Part shown: piece after piece, positions 44,861-52,827 of the stretch
Numbering within the stretch: the first letter of the stretch is position 1
How the letters are laid out: each line of letters begins with the position of its first letter
From: CAYOZN01 sp964408455
Lineage (GTDB): Bacteria; Planctomycetota; Phycisphaerae; UBA1845; UTPLA1
NCBI GenBank assembly: GCA_964408455.1
Contig: CAYOZN010000004.1
Location: forward strand, 207,321-271,320
Direction of reading: 5' to 3'
Length of the DNA stretch: 64,000 bases
Position numbers and translations under genes: made by a program
Notes under the pieces: model-generated
Database searches by the model: none
What the model saw: only the letters and a program-made list of their open reading frames with translations
What the model was told of the DNA's origin: nothing

Positions 44861-47083
44861 ATGTCCAGACACACATTTTGCTTTAATGCCATCTGTGCAC
44901 TCATTGCGTCGATTTCAAGCGGCGGCGCGGCACTGGCCGGCGGGCCTCCCGCGAGCCCGGCTTACAAGATCTTCGATCCCGGCAATACCGGCATTCCCGG
45001 CTACGCCAACATGATGCTCGTTGAGTTCGGACCGGATGGCCGGCTCTGGGTGCATGGTCGCGACTTCTTCTGGCAGACGGGCGGCGTCGCGGCACTCGAT
45101 TTCACCACGGGTCTCTGGAAGACATACTCCAGCCGCGAAACGCCGCTCGAGCAATGGTGCTACGACGTCGCATTCGCCGACGACGGCTCGGTGTGGATTG
45201 CCGGCGACGACGTCATTGCCCGCCTGCATCCGGACGGCGAATCGTTCACCGACTATACGCCCGCCAACACCGGCGTGCTGACCAACATTGGTTCCTACGG
45301 CATGATCGACATTGATGCCAATGGCCACGTGTGGGCGGCCAACTGGGGATCGGTCGACGTGGGCGGCGGGCTCTTCGAATTCGATGGAACGCAGTGGGTG
45401 CGGCACCAGGAACCGTGGATGCTGGCATGGACGGGCGTTCCGCCTGCGCCGGCCCTCAACGTCTGCGCTCGTGCCAACGGCGACGTGTGGGCAACGTTCA
45501 TCACCGATCCCGGCTGCATGGGACTCTATCGCGAGGGCCAATGGACCCAGATCACCGGCGGCCCCGTCATGATCAACATGGCCGAAGCGCCCGACGGCAC
45601 GCTCTACGGCGTCGATGCATTCGGTGCCTACCGCATGAACGACGCCACCGGGCAATGGGTGCAGATTGGCCCGCATGGCTCTCCAACTATCACGGTCGGC
45701 CCGGCGGCCGGCAATGGACATGACCTTTACATCCGGCCCGAACTGAACAGCGTCATGCGCTACGATGCCTCAGCCGGCCAGTGGATACCCTTTGCCACAT
45801 TCCCCGGCTGGGTGGATGCCGTTGGCGTGGCACCTGATGGCGACGTGTGGATCGGCGCCGAGACCTATCCGACCCATCGCGATCTGCACCATTATCACGA
45901 TGATGGCACGCTGGTGCGGGTGTACAACCGATCGAACACCGGCATGCCGGACTACTTCCCGCCGTGGATTTACCGGGATCGCGAAGGCCTGATGTGGTTT
46001 ACCGACTCCGTCTATGGCGCCACGCGCGTGGAGCCGGATGGCAACTGGCGCAACTTCGGCATTCACAACGGGCAGGAGGAAGTGTACCCGGGCTGGACGT
46101 TCCCGGTGGGCATGCCGTGGTGGCAGACGCCCGGGGCCGATGCCTGGGCCGAGGCGCCGAACCAGGTCTACAACGACACGCAGGGCAACTTCTGGTTTCG
46201 TGGACCGAACTACATGGCACGCAGCAACGGCGAAGACCTTTCGCAGTGGACCTTCTGGCCGCCCGGGCAGAATGGCCTTCCGTGGGCGATCGACTCCATG
46301 GGCGAAGACGCGCAGGGCAACATCTGGGTCGGCAGCGCCTTTGCAATGTATCGATTAAGCGGCGGTTCGTGGATTGAAGTGCTTATCGGCATTCCCGACC
46401 AGTTCGCGCCCATCGGCCTGGAAATGGGAGACAACGGCGCACTGTATGCGATCCGCGTCGCGACGGTCTATCACGTCAGCGGCCAGAGCGCCACGCCGGT
46501 GTACACTCTGCCCGACGGATTCGGCGTCATCACCGATCTGGAAGTCGATGCACAGGGACATTTCTGGATCGGCACGCCCGACAACGGCATGCTTCACTGG
46601 AACGGCGCGACGACGACGATGTACACGCCGGCAAATTCCGGACTTGCGGAGCTGGCAGTCCTGGATATCGCCATTCGGCCGAGCGACGGATTGGTGGCAG
46701 TGAGCACGAGCCAGCAGTTCACGCCGCCCTACGATGGTGGCGTGGCCGTGTTCGATGGCAACTCCTGGGCGAGTTACGACTACGGCGAAAGCTTCCTCCC
46801 GCACTATGGCGTGGGCGACATGGAATTCGATGCCGACGGTCATCTCTGGGTCGGCGTGTTGAATTTTGGCGCAGTGCAGGTGTTCATCGGCGGCGGACAG
46901 GTTTTGCCCGGCGACATTGACGCCGACGGCGACGTGGACGCAGACGATCAGGCCCTGTTTGTTGCCGTACTGATGGGACTGGAGTCAGATCCGATTTATG
47001 TCGGACGAAGCGACATGAATGCCGACCAGTTTGTGAACGGTCTCGACATACCGGCGTTCGTCGCGGTCATGCTGGGGCCATGA
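44861..47083 (+). CDS. Secreted beta-propeller protein with dockerin-like C-terminus (paralogue C2)
   Basis: 740 aa from ATG 44861, with AAGGG about 8 bp upstream; a GTG at 44834 would place extra residues before the signal peptide (FCFNAICALIASISSGGAAL). Blades share phrases with the gene before it, such as FNFGAVQVFIGGGQVLPGDID against FGAVQVLLGGGQVVPGDID. The dockerin-like end is PGDIDADGDVDADDQALF to DMNADQFVNGLDIPAFVAVM, with the second loop altered (DQF for DGx). It is the source sequence of the 121-bp piece in the pseudogene at 42.4 kb. It is the last of the plus-strand cluster. Confidence 0.82.
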   Translation: MSRHTFCFNAICALIASISSGGAALAGGPPASPAYKIFDPGNTGIPGYANMMLVEFGPDGRLWVHGRDFFWQTGGVAALDFTTGLWKTYSSRETPLEQWCYDVAFADDGSVWIAGDDVIARLHPDGESFTDYTPANTGVLTNIGSYGMIDIDANGHVWAANWGSVDVGGGLFEFDGTQWVRHQEPWMLAWTGVPPAPALNVCARANGDVWATFITDPGCMGLYREGQWTQITGGPVMINMAEAPDGTLYGVDAFGAYRMNDATGQWVQIGPHGSPTITVGPAAGNGHDLYIRPELNSVMRYDASAGQWIPFATFPGWVDAVGVAPDGDVWIGAETYPTHRDLHHYHDDGTLVRVYNRSNTGMPDYFPPWIYRDREGLMWFTDSVYGATRVEPDGNWRNFGIHNGQEEVYPGWTFPVGMPWWQTPGADAWAEAPNQVYNDTQGNFWFRGPNYMARSNGEDLSQWTFWPPGQNGLPWAIDSMGEDAQGNIWVGSAFAMYRLSGGSWIEVLIGIPDQFAPIGLEMGDNGALYAIRVATVYHVSGQSATPVYTLPDGFGVITDLEVDAQGHFWIGTPDNGMLHWNGATTTMYTPANSGLAELAVLDIAIRPSDGLVAVSTSQQFTPPYDGGVAVFDGNSWASYDYGESFLPHYGVGDMEFDADGHLWVGVLNFGAVQVFIGGGQVLPGDIDADGDVDADDQALFVAVLMGLESDPIYVGRSDMNADQFVNGLDIPAFVAVMLGP

Positions 47084-47141
47084 CGTGAGCCCTACGGCGG
47101 CATCCATGCACGCAAGCGACCACCAGCCCGCCGCGCCGTAC

Positions 47142-47813
47142 TCAGCCGATCCACAGGCCTTCGAGTCGAATCTGAATGCCGTCCGTCGTGCGGTTCATGA
47201 AGTTCACCAATCCGCTGTGCCGCCACTGGAGCATGCACATTCGCGGCTGGAAATAGTATCTCATGCCGATCTTCGGCGCGACGCGAGACGTTCGAACGAG
47301 CCCGTCGTACGCTTCGGCAATGTAATAGCCCAGGTCCTTGAAACTGTGCTCGCGAACCCGCAGCGGACCGGTCACGCACCAGTTGATGACGCCGGTGCGC
47401 TGATCGACATCCATAACGATGCCGCAATGCGTGATGGGGCAGCCGCAGGACATTCCCAAGGGTCTGCCCACCAGCAAGTCCCCGGGCTGGATATTCAACT
47501 CACGCGTAATCATCGGGTTGTGCGGAATGATGGTCTCGCGCGGACCGGGTTCCTCCGGAAAGTGCTCCAGATAGAAGTCAAATTCACGTCCCAGACTATC
47601 CTGCCAGTCTGGCTCAGGCTCTGACGGAAGCACCGGAAGCGATCGCGACTTCGGCGATGCCGGGCGAGTTGGAAGCGCGCGAGCTGGAGATTTATCGCGA
47701 TTGATGCACCGTTCCATCAGCTCCGGTCTCTCGCGAACGGCCGAAGCGAATTCATCGCAGGTGCGATAGCCACAGATTCCGCAATCCAGACCCGGTAATG
47801 CGATGGTCGTCAT
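47142..47813 (-). CDS. Fe-S domain protein of the coupled ATPase/GTPase operon
   Basis: 223 aa. The N-terminus LDCGICGYRTCDEFASAV with Cys11, Cys14, Cys19 and Cys36 is the [4Fe-4S] motif of the PF04060 family, found in RnfB and in the corrinoid Fe-S protein large subunit. After a Pro-rich linker comes a 150-residue domain I do not recognise, with a second Cys/His cluster, MSCGCPITHCG (Cys123, Cys125, His129, Cys130), and conserved-looking HNPMITRELNIQPGDLLVGRPLG. The start overlaps the stop of the 61-aa gene by 4 bp (ATGA). A role in electron transfer to, or assembly of, a metallocentre is an inference. Confidence 0.7.
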   Translation of the reverse strand: MTTIALPGLDCGICGYRTCDEFASAVRERPELMERCINRDKSPARALPTRPASPKSRSLPVLPSEPEPDWQDSLGREFDFYLEHFPEEPGPRETIIPHNPMITRELNIQPGDLLVGRPLGMSCGCPITHCGIVMDVDQRTGVINWCVTGPLRVREHSFKDLGYYIAEAYDGLVRTSRVAPKIGMRYYFQPRMCMLQWRHSGLVNFMNRTTDGIQIRLEGLWIG

Positions 47814-47995
47814 CGTTCTGCCCCCAACATGGGGCTGCGACTGGTGATGGATCGCAGCCCGCAGCTACGCCGGAAGAACCCCGGTTTTTCCCGCAATTCC
47901 TCGAGCAGTGGCAGCATTGCGGGGCCAAAGCGCGGATCAAGCGATGCGGCTGCAAGGTCATCGAAGTAGATTCGCACATTGCTGCTCGTGGTCAT
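47810..47995 (-). CDS. Small 61-aa protein in the coupled operon
   Basis: Not recognised. It has 61 residues: MTTSSNVRIYFDDLAAASLD and then helix-forming AMLPLLEELREKPGFFRR. It starts 15 bp after the GTPase stop, and its own stop overlaps the ATG of the Fe-S gene (ATGA). Tight spacing on both sides argues for a real gene. There is no signal peptide or membrane segment. Confidence 0.55.
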   Translation of the reverse strand: MTTSSNVRIYFDDLAAASLDPRFGPAMLPLLEELREKPGFFRRSCGLRSITSRSPMLGAER

Positions 47996-48010
47996 CGTCC
48001 AATGGGCGGT

Positions 48011-48712
48011 CTATTCGCCGCGGTAAAACGTCTGAGCCTCCAGCGGGCGCACCACGCCAAAGTGCTGTTTCCAGCCAATGTTCTTTTTTCCGACGCAAAT
48101 CGTGCAGGTGCCGACCGGCGGATTGCCCCGCAGCATCAACTCGCCATTGACGGGCGGTGTATCGAGCACAGCGGTAACCAATGGATCGATGCCAATGCCA
48201 TGCAGTGCATTCACTTCCCGGACACGCACCGATGGGGCGGCGTCGAGAATGCGGGCGCGAAAAACCTCGCGCTCGGCCTGCGAGACACGATCGATCTTGG
48301 TGACGACGGCCATATCGGCAAGGCTGAGCATCGGGCCGATCTTCCGCGGCAGGTTCATGCCGCTGGTCGCCTCGAGGACCACGATCCCCAGGCCGCCATC
48401 AACGTATGGAGAGCAGCGCAGGCACAGCCCGGCGGTTTCGACGACCAGCACATCCGCGTGGGCCTTTTCAGCCCAGGTGAGCGCCTCCCCAAGTACCATG
48501 ACACTGCAATGGTCCGGACAGAGTTCGCCGGAATAGACTTTTTTGGCGGGGATGCCGAACTCGCGCTGCAGATCTTCGTCCTCATCGGCGAATTGAACGT
48601 CGATTTTCAGAAATGCGACCATACGGCCCTGGTTGTGAAGTTTGCGGATGATGTGACGGAGAACGGCGGTTTTGCCGCTGGTTGCAGGGCCCGCGCAGAT
48701 GACGAGCTTCAT
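48011..48712 (-). CDS. Cys-rich GTPase related to HypB/UreG/CobW metallochaperones
   Basis: 233 aa. P-loop GPATSGKT at 8-15, Walker-B-like VVETAG near 91-95, and TKID at 138-141 for guanine specificity place it in the G3E/SIMIBI GTPases, which insert nickel or cobalt or charge cofactors. Three cysteine pairs stand out: CPDHC (65/69), CLRC (97/100) and CTIC (203/206), suitable for metal binding. HypB and UreG usually have such sites only in one place. The ATG overlaps the ABC-ATPase stop (ATGA). The metal and target are unknown; hypA/hypC or ure genes are not nearby. Confidence 0.8.
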   Translation of the reverse strand: MKLVICAGPATSGKTAVLRHIIRKLHNQGRMVAFLKIDVQFADEDEDLQREFGIPAKKVYSGELCPDHCSVMVLGEALTWAEKAHADVLVVETAGLCLRCSPYVDGGLGIVVLEATSGMNLPRKIGPMLSLADMAVVTKIDRVSQAEREVFRARILDAAPSVRVREVNALHGIGIDPLVTAVLDTPPVNGELMLRGNPPVGTCTICVGKKNIGWKQHFGVVRPLEAQTFYRGE

Positions 48713-49494
48713 GCCACTTTCTCCAGATCGTCGAGCGTGAATTCCCCGCCGCTGCGGATATGCTCGCGGAACCCGGCGAGGACCTCGTCCGCAATGCGCA
48801 CCTGTTCCGCCAGTCGCCGCTCGGCGGCACCGCTGTAAATGACCTTGATCATTGCGCCCGCCGCCATCACGACGCGGAAATCCGACAACAGCGGGATGTA
48901 CGGGTCGTGCGTCACGAAAACGAAGACCTTTCGGTGCTGTCGCAACAATTCCAGCGCCCGCAAGCGATGAATGCCGGCGTTTTCGATCTCATCCAGAAGT
49001 ACAATCGGCGCGTTGCCGATGATCACGGCGTCGGCGATCAACAGGGCGCGGGTCTGCCCGCCCGACAGCTCCGTCATGCGCACGGCGCGGCGAACCGGTT
49101 CACCCGTAAGCTGATTGGCGAATGCCAGGGTTTCCTCGACGATTCCCTCGCGCTGCGGCCGGGTCGTGTGGCGAATCTCCGCGTGGATGCGCAAGAACTC
49201 CGCCACGGGAAGGTCGGAGAGGAAGTTCGTGTGCTGTGTGATCATGGCGATTGGATGTCGGGATGGATCCTCGCGGTAGGCGGGGTCGGGCGTTTGGCCA
49301 TTTACCAGGACCCGCCGCTGGGACGGGGTCGTGCCATCAGCGAACAGCTCCAGGTCGTTGATCAATGTCGTTTTGCCCGATCCGGTCGGCCCGACAACAC
49401 TGACGACGTTTCCCATGCACAAGTCAATCGACGACACGGCTTCGGGCTGGTGCGTTTTGCCACGGCCCCCGATGAGTGTAATTCGTTCAATCAT
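48709..49494 (-). CDS. Soluble ABC-type ATPase, first gene of the coupled operon
   Basis: 261 aa. All ABC motifs are present: Walker A GPTGSGKT at 35-42, Q-loop Gln87, signature LSGGQ at 143-147 and Walker B IVLLDE at 164-169, with His196-type switch in FVTHDPYI. There is no permease gene in the operon, so it may not serve transport. Soluble ABC ATPases are known in enzyme activation, such as the A2 component of methyl-CoM reductase. GGGGAG lies 6 bp before the ATG. It is divergent from the sigma-54 activator gene. Coupled translation with the GTPase suggests the two work together. Confidence 0.82.
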   Translation of the reverse strand: MIERITLIGGRGKTHQPEAVSSIDLCMGNVVSVVGPTGSGKTTLINDLELFADGTTPSQRRVLVNGQTPDPAYREDPSRHPIAMITQHTNFLSDLPVAEFLRIHAEIRHTTRPQREGIVEETLAFANQLTGEPVRRAVRMTELSGGQTRALLIADAVIIGNAPIVLLDEIENAGIHRLRALELLRQHRKVFVFVTHDPYIPLLSDFRVVMAAGAMIKVIYSGAAERRLAEQVRIADEVLAGFREHIRSGGEFTLDDLEKVA

Positions 49495-49830
49495 CCGTAA
49501 CTCCCCGACGCAGGGTTTTGCGCAGACGCCCTCGCGTTCGCCATATATACAAGCGTCTGTTTGCAGGCTTTGCCGCCGGGACGGGTGCGAGACTCGACAC
49601 CGGACGGCACGCGCGGCGCGTCGAGCAGATCCGAGCCAGGTCGCGGAGAGGGTGTGGTCATCCAGGAAATCCTCTTCCGGCTAATAAATAGGCACGAAGC
49701 GTGCCGCGGGCGATCGGCCCCGAGTAGAGCGCGTAATCATAGTTGCGAGCTGCCTTTATGGAGCCACCGGGCCATTTCAGCAACTGGCCGCTTGTCGAGT
49801 CGGCCGCTGCGATGGTAGAATTTCTATTTA
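49495..49830. other. Divergent control region between the ATPase operon and the activator gene
   Basis: 336 bp without a gene. It should contain the operon promoter and activator-binding sites. I searched both strands for a -24/-12 (GG-N10-GC) sigma-54 promoter and found only near misses with wrong spacing. A TTGTATATAT stretch at about 49545-49556 (read on the minus strand) could be a -10-like box for the operon. Confidence 0.45.
49792..49821 (+). promoter_or_regulatory. Candidate sigma-70-type promoter of the activator gene
   Basis: TTGTCG (49792-49797) and TAGAAT (49816-49821) are separated by 18 bp, and only 9 bp separate TAGAAT from the ATG at 49831. There is no Shine-Dalgarno sequence in between, so the transcript could be leaderless. 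Confidence 0.4.
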
Positions 49831-51447
49831 ATGTCAAAGAAAATCCGTCTCAACGACTTGCTGCTGAGCCTCTGGCGGGAGGCCTGCCGGAACGTGGAGA
49901 TTCACGAATCGACAAGGCGGATCGCAGCGTTGCTCCTGCCGCATGTGCCGCTTTCCCGAATGCTCGTTCGGCGAATCAGACTCGACAGCGCCTGCGTGGA
50001 AACGGTCGCGGTCGGGGCCTTCGCCAATGAACCAACTGCCAGACTCACTCGAACGCCCTGCAGCCCCGACCAGGTGAAGCGACTGCTCACGTGGTGCCAG
50101 GCCGGGCGGTCGCTTTATTGCGCACGGGCGGATCTGCCGCCCGCGATTCGACGGCTGGTGCCGGCCAGCGCGAGCACCGAAGTGTGGATCGGACCGCTGC
50201 AAGGCAGTGACGGGCCCAGGGGCGTCCTTATCTTCGTTCCGCGGGCGGGCAGTCGCTTCGCTGATGCAGCTGTGCAACTCTTGTCGCTGTTGCTCGAACC
50301 GCTGTCAGTTGCACTCGAAAACGACGGCCAGTTGCACAAGATGATCCAGCTTCGCGAGGCGGCCGAGGCAGATCGCCGCGCCTTGTTGACCAAGCTGGGC
50401 CGCAACAATGTCACCGCGCCGATTGTGGGTGCAGACGCCGGGCTGCAAACCGTGATGGAGCGCGTATCGCTGGTTGCAGGATCCGACGTTCCGGTTCTGT
50501 TGTTTGGGGAAACCGGCACGGGCAAGGAAGTGATCGCTCGCGCCATTCACAACAAGTCCCCTCGCGCACCGGGACCGTTCATTCGCGTCAATTGCGGTGC
50601 GATGCCGCCAGAGCTGATCGACTCGCAGCTCTTTGGCCACGAAAAGGGCAGTTTCACGGGGGCGATAGACCTGCGAAAAGGCTGGTTCGAACGCGCCGAT
50701 GGAGGGACGTTGTTTCTCGATGAGATCGGCGACCTGCCGCTTGCGGCACAGGTGCGCTTGCTGCGAGTCCTCGAAGACGAGGCGCTGGAACGCGTCGGCG
50801 GACAACGTTCGGTCCGCGTGGACGTGCGAATCGTGGGAGCTACCCATCGTGATCTGGCTGCGATGGTTCGGTCAAATGAGTTTCGTGAGGACCTCTGGCA
50901 CCGGCTGGTCGTCTTCCCGATCTTCATTCCGCCATTGCGTGAGCGCCCGAGAGACATTGGCCCACTGGCCTGTCACTTCGCGGAAAAGGCCGCCACTCGC
51001 TTCGGACTGGCCCTGGCCATGCCGACGGTAGAGGACATTCACCGATTGATGAGCTACACATGGCCCGGAAACGTCCGCGAGCTCGCCGCCGTCATTGATC
51101 GTGCTGCCCTGCTCGGCATCGGCAGGAGACTGGATGTTGCCACAGCGCTGGGTGCCGTGCCTTCTCCGACCAGCACAGTTGCCGACACCAGCGCCGCCAA
51201 TGCCGGATCGCCCTCGAAACGTACGTACCCTCCCGTGGCGACTTCGCCGTCAGGCAGCACCGAACACACGCTCGATGAGGCAATGCGGGTGCACATTGAG
51301 ACGGCCCTTCGTGCCAGTTGCGGCCGCGTTGAGGGTCCGCTGGGGGCGGCAGCTCGACTGAACATTAATCCCAACACACTTCGGTCGCGGATGCGTCGAT
51401 TGGGCATTGATTGGCGGGGTTTTCGAAGTCAGGCGCCGCTGTATTGA
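49831..51447 (+). CDS. Sigma-54-dependent transcriptional activator (NtrC/NorR class)
   Basis: 538 aa. An N-terminal GAF-like sensor half (about 1-175) precedes the AAA+ domain at about 195-425, which has GETGTGKE (Walker A), GSFTGA (a variant of the sigma-54-contacting GAFTGA loop), LFLDEIGDLP (Walker B) and REDLWHRLVVFPI. The C-terminus RVEGPLGAAARLNINPNTLR is a FIS-type helix-turn-helix. It has no receiver domain, so it probably responds to a small molecule or gas rather than to a histidine kinase. It lies divergent to the ATPase/GTPase/Fe-S operon and probably regulates it. Confidence 0.88.
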   Translation: MSKKIRLNDLLLSLWREACRNVEIHESTRRIAALLLPHVPLSRMLVRRIRLDSACVETVAVGAFANEPTARLTRTPCSPDQVKRLLTWCQAGRSLYCARADLPPAIRRLVPASASTEVWIGPLQGSDGPRGVLIFVPRAGSRFADAAVQLLSLLLEPLSVALENDGQLHKMIQLREAAEADRRALLTKLGRNNVTAPIVGADAGLQTVMERVSLVAGSDVPVLLFGETGTGKEVIARAIHNKSPRAPGPFIRVNCGAMPPELIDSQLFGHEKGSFTGAIDLRKGWFERADGGTLFLDEIGDLPLAAQVRLLRVLEDEALERVGGQRSVRVDVRIVGATHRDLAAMVRSNEFREDLWHRLVVFPIFIPPLRERPRDIGPLACHFAEKAATRFGLALAMPTVEDIHRLMSYTWPGNVRELAAVIDRAALLGIGRRLDVATALGAVPSPTSTVADTSAANAGSPSKRTYPPVATSPSGSTEHTLDEAMRVHIETALRASCGRVEGPLGAAARLNINPNTLRSRMRRLGIDWRGFRSQAPLY

Positions 51448-52034
51448 TGCTCGCGGCCTTGCGGGCCACCAGAATCGCGCGTCCAACGACGCCGGGTGTA
51501 TCGTGTCCGGACGCTAATCGACGGCGCCGGGACGCAAGCGCGCTTTTTTCGTCGACGGCGTTCGCCGTTCGCCAGCATGCCGGGGGGTATTTCAGTCACG
51601 GGTGCCGTTGTTCTGGCACAAGGGGGGATGGGCGTTGAGGGACCGGAACCTAAAGGCCTCCAGTTCGCCGCAACCTACCACGTTTCAAACACTTGCGCCT
51701 TTTGGCGAAAACGCCGGCGCGCCGCGCGCTGCACTTTTGTTGACACCGGTCGTCCAGGGCGACGATCCGACCGCCAACTGGCCGGAAACGACGCCAAACG
51801 ACCCGGAACGGGCGGCGTTGTACGCGGAAGTCGTCGCGGCGCTGGATGCGCTGCCGGTCGAGGGGGTGCGAGAGGTGGTGGCGTTTGCGCGGTGCCATCG
51901 TCCCGAATCCGAAACCCGCTGATCGGTCTTCTCAGTGCTGAAAAGCTGCCAGGAAAAAAACTCGGGGGACCGCTTTCAAAGGCAACTTAGAATCAGGCGA
52001 TATGTAGAATCACAAGCACGGAGTGAAATAGACG
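51448..52034. other. Gene-poor region with degenerate palindromic-repeat remnant
   Basis: Apart from the weak gene call at 51602 I see no clear feature. The segment at about 51570-51620 (CCAGCATGCCGGGGGG, later GTGCCGTTGTTCTGGCAC) resembles a decayed copy of the dispersed palindromic repeat with its usual TTCTGGCAC tail. Confidence 0.4.
51602..51922 (+). CDS. Doubtful small hypothetical gene
   Basis: 106 aa, not recognised. The C-terminal half (DPERAALYAEVVAALDAL, EGVREVVAFARCHR) has the helix pattern and composition of a real protein, while the N-terminal third overlaps a degraded repeat. No ribosome-binding site lies before ATG 51602, so the true start may be internal. It is kept as a weak call. 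Confidence 0.3.
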   Translation: MPLFWHKGGWALRDRNLKASSSPQPTTFQTLAPFGENAGAPRAALLLTPVVQGDDPTANWPETTPNDPERAALYAEVVAALDALPVEGVREVVAFARCHRPESETR

Positions 52035-52247
52035 ATGTCAAAACTACTGCAAATCTACGATGATGACCTGAGCGATCTCGAGCGCGCGATTCCGGAGATC
52101 GCTGATCGGCTGATGGGCTCGATGGACAACGCGTTGCGAACGAAATTGCGAAGAGTGCAAACGATCCTCTCGAACGTGCGATGGGGCTATGGGCCTCCAT
52201 CGCACGTCGAGAAGATCAGTCTAGGCGACGAGCCTAGCGCTCCATGA
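52035..52247 (+). CDS. Small hypothetical protein
   Basis: 70 aa, not recognised: MSKLLQIYDDDLSDLERAIP, then helical ADRLMGSMDNALRTKLRRVQ. Acidic N-terminal and basic middle segments suggest a soluble helical protein. GGAG lies about 12 bp upstream, which is rather far. Its last 14 bp overlap the 3' end of the convergent YegP-like gene. Confidence 0.45.
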   Translation: MSKLLQIYDDDLSDLERAIPEIADRLMGSMDNALRTKLRRVQTILSNVRWGYGPPSHVEKISLGDEPSAP

Positions 52248-52422
52248 CGGGCGCATCACTACTATTCTTGACAAGGTTGATTGCGTGGAGGCAATCGCTC
52301 TTGTTGAAGTAGCCTTCGCCAGAGTTGGCGATCTTCCGGCCGTTGCTGGCCTCGAGATACCATCTCCAATAACCTTGCACATCCTTGTACATCCAATAAG
52401 TCACGATAGAGTCTCCGATCAA
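52234..52422 (-). CDS. DUF1508 / YegP-family small protein
   Basis: 62 aa with the single DUF1508 repeat: GYWRWYLEASNGRKIANSGE, GYFNKSDCLHAINLVK. The family (UPF0339, YegP) consists of small beta-beta-alpha proteins in one or two copies; the function is unknown. It overlaps the convergent small gene at 52035 by 14 bp. Confidence 0.75.
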   Translation of the reverse strand: MIGDSIVTYWMYKDVQGYWRWYLEASNGRKIANSGEGYFNKSDCLHAINLVKNSSDAPVMER

Positions 52423-52827
52423 AGGTCAAAGTAGATTCGAGATTGAAGGTTCGCGCACGCACGAACCTGTGAATTCCGGGGCGCAGCGGAAGCGCACCGG
52501 CGTTGGGTGAGATTTACGGCTTATTGACTCAGGCGGGGGACGTGCTAGAGTAGGCCATGTGCCCGGTCCGTGGGCGCGCTTCATGCGTGCGATCCTTCGC
52601 AAGGGGAAACACAGTATTTTGGGCACACGGGGCTGAGACGCGCCAACGTCTCAGCCCTACCCATTTCTGGATTTTCTCAATTACGCCGGCGGCAGTCAAC
52701 ACCGGAAGTTAGGTAATCGTTCGCTCGAATCGACTAGGAATTGGAGCCGTTTGAGGCAAGTGTACTTGGTTGGAACGTAGCGTTACCAAAGTCGAAGGAA
52801 TGATTTCTTTCTGGCCAAGGACAATGC
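52423..52827. other. Intergenic region downstream of the restriction operon
   Basis: About 400 bp without a supported gene. It holds the 11-bp hairpin at 52630-52657, about 170 bp after the hsdR stop in the direction of hsdR transcription. Confidence 0.45.
52630..52657. terminator. Perfect 11-bp hairpin, possible bidirectional terminator
   Basis: Arms GGGCTGAGACG and CGTCTCAGCCC pair perfectly around the loop CGCCAA. It lies between the YegP-like gene and the 3' end of hsdR. There is no T-tract on either side. It resembles other strong spacer hairpins of this window and may be a dispersed element. Confidence 0.45.

Noticed and set aside
49495..49830. Sigma-54 promoter (-24/-12) before the ATPase operon
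   Set aside because: Several GG and GC pairs occur, but none has the required spacing together with a TGGCAC-TTGCA-like sequence. I could not support one.
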